From Candidatus Gastranaerophilales bacterium (GTDB lineage: Bacteria; Cyanobacteriota; Vampirovibrionia; Gastranaerophilales; Gastranaerophilaceae), in NCBI GenBank assembly GCA_017560095.1, contig JAFYOU010000040.1:1-34451 (forward strand): a DNA stretch of 34,451 bases. The letters are read 5' to 3'. Below, piece after piece: positions 30,712 through 34,451 of this stretch. A program made the translations under genes and the position numbers. Numbering within the stretch: position 1 is the stretch's first letter; every line of letters begins with the position of its first letter. Under the pieces are notes generated by a model. That model searched no databases, was not told the origin of the DNA, and saw only the letters and a program-made list of their open reading frames with translations.

Positions 30712-31689
30712 TTATTTTGAAAGCCTCCAAACATTTTCCATATGTTCACTAGTTCTATTTAATGGCTCAAATCCAAATTCTTTAAAAACTTCTCCTACAA
30801 TATCTATATTCGGCATTTGCAAAGCTTCTTCTTCTCCCAATACAAATATGCCACCAGGATTTAAATTTTCTTTAACATTTTTTGCAATAGTTCTTACTAT
30901 TTCATCCAAATTTTTTTTAGGTATTCTCTGCATTCTGACACATGAATTGACAGTTGTTAAATGATACATGGCGTTAGAAAAAGTGATTACGTCTGCTTTT
31001 TTACCACCAGTAACACCAGAAAGATTCAAAATATCACCTACCTGAAAAATACAGTTTTCAAATTTTCCATTTCTGGCTTTTATTATTTTGCCATCATATT
31101 TTGGCATTGGGATTCTGAATATATTTTCTGTACACCAACGTTTCGCTTTTAAAAATAAAGACTCTTGCTCACAATAAACCTCAGGCGTAACTTCAAAAAA
31201 TTCATCAAATAACTTTTTTTGCTCCAACTGTTCGGAAGTTAAAGGTTTTTTAGAAGCAAAACACAAAAATGAATCCCCAAGGGAAGATGAATTTTCCATT
31301 AAAAGCTTTCCAGTATCAGCCTGTTCTATTATTTTTTCAGATATATCAAATCCTAAAATAGAAAGTCTTGATTTTAATGAATCTAAAAGCATTGAATAAG
31401 TAAACACTTCTTCACCCGAAGAGCAAGCACCAACGACCATCTTAACATCAGGTTTATTAGAAAAATTCTCAAAAATATACTCACGTACAAAATTCTTAGT
31501 TTGAATATCTCTAAAAAATGCCGTTTCATGTATTAAACGCAATATACCACTTTTTTTCGGCATTTTTTCAAAACGAAAATGTCCTGTAAATGAAACTGTA
31601 TCATAAGATGAACTAAAACTTTTGCACTCATTAGCACACACTGTGGTTTTATATAATTGAGTTTTTTGAGTTGTTTGCAATATATACAT
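30712..31689 (-). CDS. CheR-like SAM-dependent methyltransferase with an atypical N-terminus
   Basis: 325 residues. Residues 55-61, ETAFFRD, then MVVGACSSGEEVFTYSMLL (84-102) and LGFDISEKIIEQADTGK form the CheR catalytic region (usually ETSFFRd, ..GCSSGEEpYS.., a-DIs...l..A..G). C-terminal VLGEEEALQMPNID is the last part of the fold. CheR methylates glutamates of chemoreceptors. The usual N-terminal helical domain is largely replaced by ~45 unrelated residues with T-V-S-F-T-G-H-F (31-38). No chemoreceptor or other che gene is in the window, so its substrate may be something else. Confidence 0.88.
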   Translation of the reverse strand: MYILQTTQKTQLYKTTVCANECKSFSSSYDTVSFTGHFRFEKMPKKSGILRLIHETAFFRDIQTKNFVREYIFENFSNKPDVKMVVGACSSGEEVFTYSMLLDSLKSRLSILGFDISEKIIEQADTGKLLMENSSSLGDSFLCFASKKPLTSEQLEQKKLFDEFFEVTPEVYCEQESLFLKAKRWCTENIFRIPMPKYDGKIIKARNGKFENCIFQVGDILNLSGVTGGKKADVITFSNAMYHLTTVNSCVRMQRIPKKNLDEIVRTIAKNVKENLNPGGIFVLGEEEALQMPNIDIVGEVFKEFGFEPLNRTSEHMENVWRLSK

Positions 31690-32002
31690 ACTAACTTAAA
31701 AACTATAAGTATTAAAAAATGTCCAAAATTGTAACAATATTAATTTTTGTAACAAAGCATTTTTGTAGCTATTAAAATCTTTTCTACAAAAGCCAAACAA
31801 AAATTAGACTCTATGCAAGAAATTAGACAAATTATTAACATGATAGCGAAAATCAGTTGAACATGTACGTTTAGCAAATTTTTGTTCTTTGTTCATCACA
31901 AAATCCCAAACCTTCAGTTTGCTTGTGCCCGAACTCACAGCGAGGCACCAGGCTTATGCTAATTCTCTTTATTGTGTACATTTTTGAAAAAAAATTAATA
32001 AA
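31690..32002. other. Intergenic region between the CheR-like gene and tmRNA
   Basis: 313 bases. The strip near 31690-31800 is AT-rich and should hold the promoter of the CheR-like gene; it contains an inverted repeat TTTTGTAG (31761-31768) with CTACAAAA (31784-31791). The part 31890-31990 is less AT-rich, downstream of tmRNA, and has a short CAAAC-TTCAG-type dyad at 31907-31921. A 30-44 codon minus-strand frame here has no RBS. No gene is supported. Confidence 0.5.
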
Positions 32003-32394
32003 TGGAGATGGCGAGAGTCGAACTCGCGTCCGAAATGATACCGCAAGGATATCTACATTCATAGGTACTTTTAATCTTAAATTCTAACAGGAAAATTACC
32101 ACAACCAATTAAAATTCAAAGATATTTTCAAAGAATATCAACTTCATCTAGCTAAAGCTTGACGTATGTCGCTAAATGAAAACATACGCTGTACTTGCAT
32201 AATTGACCCAGCTAACCGGCAAGTTGGGCTAGATGAGTGGCTGTCGCGCGATTCTTACGCAGCGATTGCTCTTGGAGCAAAATCAGCTTTTACAACGTTA
32301 TTAGCGTTTATTTTTTTGAAAAGTTTAACAAGTTATTCAGCTTGAAATGCAACCCAGACGATAAACTTCACCCCGTCGAAACCGTTACATCCCC
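32003..32394 (-). ncRNA. ssrA: Transfer-messenger RNA
   Basis: 392 nt, standard one-piece tmRNA. The 5' end GGGGATG pairs with CATCTCC at the 3' end (one G-U), followed by discriminator A with no encoded CCA. The tRNA-like D-arm segment and the T arm GCGAG-TTCGACT-CTCGC are visible. The mRNA-like part reads from a GCT resume codon (32303-32305) to TAA (32255-32257) and encodes the tag ANNVVKADFAPRAIAA. The ANN start is characteristic of cyanobacterial-type tags; the usual ALAA end is AIAA. It rescues stalled ribosomes with SmpB and marks proteins for proteolysis. Confidence 0.97.
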
Positions 32395-32421
32395 ATATTT
32401 AATTTTCAAAGTACTTATCTT

Positions 32422-32449
32422 ATTATAACACTCTTTGCAAGCTTTTCAA
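32422..32449 (-). promoter_or_regulatory. Promoter of ssrA
   Basis: On the minus strand TTGAAA (32444-32449), 16 bases, TATAAT (32422-32427). It predicts a leader of about 20 bases that RNase P would remove from the tmRNA precursor. Confidence 0.7.
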
Positions 32450-32468
32450 TATTAGTTAACTATTGGGA

Positions 32469-32502
32469 TTGTCAATTTTATAAATTATTATAAAATTGAC
32501 AA
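32469..32502 (+). promoter_or_regulatory. Perfect 15-bp inverted repeat immediately before the thioredoxin RBS
   Basis: TTGTCAATTTTATAA (32469-32483) and TTATAAAATTGACAA (32488-32502) flank ATTA. The right arm ends right before the Shine-Dalgarno sequence GAAAGGA. No T run follows on the plus strand, so it is not a plain terminator; a transcription-factor operator overlapping the promoter is a good fit. Confidence 0.7.
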
Positions 32503-32515
32503 GAAAGGATAAAAT

Positions 32516-32818
32516 ATGATAGTAGAATTAAACAACGAAAACTTTACAAAAGAAACAAGTCATGGGCTTAAATTAGTTGATTTTTACACAACATGGTGTA
32601 CATATTGCAATAATCAAAATCCAATTTTAGAAGAGTTAAGCGAAAATGGCATGTGGATTGGAAAATTGGATTGTGATAAATATCCGGATATTGCTAAAAA
32701 ATATGGTATATCGGGTTTTCCAAGTTTTATTTTATTCAAAGAAGGGGTTGCAAGCGCACAATTTGCAGGTTTTCACACAAAAAATCAAATGCTGAATAAA
32801 CTGACAAGCTATTTGTAA
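32516..32818 (+). CDS. Thioredoxin-fold protein with a WCTYC active site
   Basis: 100 residues, nearly the length of thioredoxin. The N-terminal strand-helix VELNNENFTKET and KLVDFYTTWCTYCNNQNP (18-35) put the redox pair at Cys28 and Cys31 in WCTYC, where thioredoxin has WCGPC. The cis-proline loop is GFPSFILF (Pro69). CxxC changes of this kind shift redox potential, so it may serve a specific partner. There is no signal peptide, so it acts in the cytoplasm. Shine-Dalgarno GAAAGGA precedes the ATG by five bases, behind a long dyad. Confidence 0.95.
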   Translation: MIVELNNENFTKETSHGLKLVDFYTTWCTYCNNQNPILEELSENGMWIGKLDCDKYPDIAKKYGISGFPSFILFKEGVASAQFAGFHTKNQMLNKLTSYL

Positions 32819-32904
32819 TTCCTACCAAAGATTGATTTTATATTTAAAAAAGCATGTGCTATAATAAATTATCAAAAGACAATTTTTCTTTTGCAGGGGT
32901 TTTG

Positions 32905-32910
32905 TATAAT
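32905..32910 (+). promoter_or_regulatory. -10 box of the 61-aa gene
   Basis: A perfect TATAAT 21 bases before the ATG at 32931. A clear -35 hexamer is not visible at the right spacing, so only the -10 element is proposed. Confidence 0.4.
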
Positions 32911-32930
32911 TGTGTTGTAAGGAGAAATAA

Positions 32931-33116
32931 ATGATTCCAAGACTTTCATCAAATGTTTCATTTAAGGCAAACGAGATTGGTTCAGCTCGAGAAACATACG
33001 AGACTCTAATGGCTAACAATAACAAAATTGCACAAACACAAAGCAATATGGCTGCCAAATTTATGAACCAAGTTCCAATGCAAGGAACAGCTCAAAAACT
33101 TGATATTATTGCTTAA
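32931..33116 (+). CDS. Small protein of 61 aa with the N-terminal motif VSFKA
   Basis: It starts MIPRLSSNVSFKANEIGSA, where V-S-F-K-A (9-13) matches the motif found near the N-terminus of several proteins here. The remainder is helical and polar (ARETYETLMANNNKIAQTQS then NMAAKFMNQVPMQG). A strong Shine-Dalgarno sequence, AAGGAG, is seven bases before the ATG, and a hairpin follows within the 3' end of the convergent gene. Not recognised; no signal or membrane segment. With nothing but the motif plus one helix, it could be a minimal carrier or partner of the tag. Confidence 0.75.
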   Translation: MIPRLSSNVSFKANEIGSARETYETLMANNNKIAQTQSNMAAKFMNQVPMQGTAQKLDIIA

Positions 33117-33124
33117 ATGCATTA

Positions 33125-34078
33125 TTAAAGTTGTATTAATTTATGCGCAAAAGTCTTAATGATTTTTGCGCATACTTTTAAATTTACACAAAAAACCACT
33201 GTATAAAACATCTTTAAATAATTAATTTTATTATATCTTTCAATCAATTCTTCTCTATTTTTAATAAACATCTTAATTGTATCTAGTCGCAATTTTTTAT
33301 TCCAAGCTATCAGCTTTTTAACATAACCTTCACTTAAAAATTTTTTATTTCCAGTAGTAAGCGTTGTTTGCGAATTGTTTTCACTATGATGGCGATATAA
33401 ATAATTAATACTAGTTATATTCGCTGACCCTCCAACTAAATGCAAAAAAGAAAAAATAACTTTGTCTGCACCGGTTTTCCAATAACTCTTATCAGGGAAA
33501 AATTCTAAAATATCTAAAGCACTTTTTCTGAACATAGCAGAACTGCTTGGATTCCAGCTCCAAAGACCAAACGGCTCTTTTACACGTCTAATTTCAAAAG
33601 CATTACTTTCTTTAAATAAATTTTCGATTTCTTGATAGTTAATATCTTTAAAATCATTGACTCTATAAGATGTGACTTCATTTTTATGATTTATCTCACC
33701 GCAACCGCAACTTATCAAAGCAAAATTATGATTTAAATGAGCATACAAAAGTGTTTTCAAGTAATTTGGAAGCAAAATATCATCAGCATCAATCATGCAT
33801 ATAAATTCGCCAGATGCATATTTAACCCCTTCTAAAAACGAAAGAAGCTGACCTTTGTTTTTATCAAGATTAACTATTTTTACTTTTTCAGAATAAATGT
33901 TTTGTAAAATATTTGAATTTTCTTCATTAGAACAATCATTTACAATTATTATTTCGAAATTTTGATAAGTTTGATTTAAAATTGATAAAATACAATCTTG
34001 AATATATTTTCCAAGATTATAATATGTAACAATTAGGCTTATTTTTGGCTCTTTAACAAGATTGCTATCAATAATCAT
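33125..34078 (-). CDS. Family 2 glycosyltransferase
   Basis: 317 residues. A GT-A fold starts at KISLIVTYYNLGKYIQDCIL; SILNQTYQNFEIIIVNDCSN follows, and the metal-binding DxD is IDADD (residues 96-100). The part after ~200 has LVGGSANI and the RHHSENNSQTTL loop, so the acceptor side is less conserved. It would transfer a sugar from a nucleotide donor to a cell-surface polysaccharide or protein in the cytoplasm. No polysaccharide locus surrounds it. The 3' end contains a hairpin that may terminate the convergent 61-aa gene. Confidence 0.92.
   Translation of the reverse strand: MIIDSNLVKEPKISLIVTYYNLGKYIQDCILSILNQTYQNFEIIIVNDCSNEENSNILQNIYSEKVKIVNLDKNKGQLLSFLEGVKYASGEFICMIDADDILLPNYLKTLLYAHLNHNFALISCGCGEINHKNEVTSYRVNDFKDINYQEIENLFKESNAFEIRRVKEPFGLWSWNPSSSAMFRKSALDILEFFPDKSYWKTGADKVIFSFLHLVGGSANITSINYLYRHHSENNSQTTLTTGNKKFLSEGYVKKLIAWNKKLRLDTIKMFIKNREELIERYNKINYLKMFYTVVFCVNLKVCAKIIKTFAHKLIQL
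33143..33173 (+). terminator. Possible terminator of the 61-aa gene inside the convergent glycosyltransferase
   Basis: ATGCGCAAAA (33143-33152) pairs with TTTTGCGCAT (33164-33173), followed by a weak ACTTTT tail. It begins 27 bases after the stop codon and lies within the last codons of the opposite-strand gene. Confidence 0.5.
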
Positions 34079-34129
34079 AATGTAATTTTACCATGTTTAA
34101 CAATTTTTAAAAATTTTTTAAAAAAAGAC

Positions 34130-34156
34130 TTGATTATTTTTTTTGTTTTGTATAAT
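34130..34156 (+). promoter_or_regulatory. Promoter of tRNA-Ala
   Basis: TTGATT (34130-34135), 15 bases, TATAAT (34151-34156), about 30 bases before the tRNA. The same TTGATT -35 variant occurs before pnuC. Confidence 0.6.
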
Positions 34157-34188
34157 ATCATAATTGTCCTTAAGGGATATGACCTCGT

Positions 34189-34264
34189 GGGGGTTTAGCT
34201 CAGCTGGTAGAGCACCTGCTTTGCACGCAGGGGGTCAGGAGTTCGAATCTCCTAACCTCCACCA
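34189..34264 (+). tRNA. tRNA-Ala (anticodon TGC)
   Basis: GGGGGTT and AACCTCC form the acceptor (one G-U), with an encoded ACCA. The anticodon stem CCTGC/GCAGG encloses TTTGCAC, anticodon TGC at 34222-34224. The T arm is CAGGA-GTTCGAATCTCCTA-type with TTCGAAT. Confidence 0.97.
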
Positions 34265-34273
34265 ATTAAAGAT

Positions 34274-34295
34274 AAGAGCCGAAAGGCTCTTTTTT
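34274..34295 (+). terminator. Terminator after tRNA-Ala
   Basis: AAGAGCC pairs with GGCTCTT around a GAAA tetraloop, followed by a T run. The next 148 bases up to the last start codon hold no feature I can support. Confidence 0.93.
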
Positions 34296-34443
34296 ATGCG
34301 TTTTAGACGTTATAAATTGACAACGATATTGAGAAAAAGTGACAGGGAGTTTTGAGAAAAATCACCTATTATTAATAAAAATTGTTTATTTGAAAAATGT
34401 ACTCTAATGCATGTTTATGTTACCTTAAAAATGGGGAGTAAAC

Positions 34444-34451
34444 ATGAAAAA
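34444..34451 (+). CDS. Start of a further gene, cut by the window edge
   Basis: ATGAAAAA at the window end, preceded by a good Shine-Dalgarno sequence GGGGAG about six bases upstream. Only the first Met-Lys codons are visible, so the product cannot be named; an initial Met-Lys-Lys would fit a signal peptide or prepilin leader. Confidence 0.45.

Noticed and set aside
31800-31935. Small minus-strand frame of 30-44 codons upstream of the CheR-like gene
   Set aside because: No Shine-Dalgarno sequence, no recognisable protein pattern and no terminator of its own.
31871-32062. 63-aa minus-strand frame at the tmRNA 3' end
   Set aside because: It overlaps the tRNA-like domain of tmRNA.
32237-32428. 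63-aa plus-strand frame over tmRNA
   Set aside because: Antisense to the tag region and promoter of ssrA; no RBS.
34164-34355. 63-aa frame across tRNA-Ala
   Set aside because: Encoded by the tRNA gene itself and its terminator.

Overview
The window is an AT-rich bacterial chromosome segment. I infer a gut-type, non-photosynthetic relative of cyanobacteria (Vampirovibrionia/Melainabacteria, probably Gastranaerophilales). The tmRNA tag reads ANNVVKADFAPRAIAA, whose ANN(I/V)V start is cyanobacteria-like. A flagellar rod operon sits beside tandem pseudopilins, and S14 is the zinc type and lies inside the ribosomal cluster. No search was run, so the taxonomy is an inference. I see no transposase, integrase, phage gene or CRISPR array.

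Layout. Positions 1-1256 hold the 3' part of gatB and tRNA-Leu(CAA). A non-coding tract of nested direct repeats follows (1294-1664). Positions 1665-9236 hold a membrane protein with an overlapping small ORF, a divergent pnuC, two exported proteins (one resembling an M48 peptidase that has lost its HExxH histidines), a CBS-domain pyrophosphatase, and an 825-residue membrane-anchored repeat protein. After a CAT-anticodon tRNA come an unrecognised protein and a 555-residue TPR protein. Divergent to these is a four-gene flagellar rod operon (12737-14989), converging on an exported nuclease-like protein.

Positions 15508-25819, minus strand, hold the S10/spc ribosomal cluster in near-canonical order: rpsJ rplC rplD rplW rplB rpsS rplV rpsC rplP rpmC rpsQ rplN rplX rplE rpsN // rpsH rplF rplR. 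It is unusual in two ways. Between rpsN and rpsH lie two opposite-strand genes (a LysM membrane protein and a 118-residue protein), with a bidirectional terminator. The cluster also stops at rplR with a strong terminator, so rpsE, rpmD, rplO and secY are not here. Upstream of rpsJ are tsaE and tsaB (t6A tRNA modification).

The right end holds a 52-codon gene with a clear RBS and terminator, two tandem pseudopilins, an exported beta-carbonic anhydrase, a PhzF-family enzyme, a CheR-like methyltransferase, tmRNA (ssrA), a thioredoxin behind a perfect 15-bp dyad, a 61-residue protein, a family 2 glycosyltransferase, tRNA-Ala(TGC), and the first codons of another gene.

The most interesting cross-cutting signal is a short N-terminal peptide of the form hydrophobic-x-F-x-(G/A), found in at least six otherwise unrelated proteins (330-aa membrane protein, pyrophosphatase, LysM protein, 118-aa protein, CheR-like enzyme, 61-aa protein). 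It lies in segments added in front of the catalytic domains and may be an uncharacterised sorting or docking tag. Other signals include two apparent leaderless promoters, terminator hairpins placed inside the 3' coding ends of convergent genes, and two candidate small RNAs.
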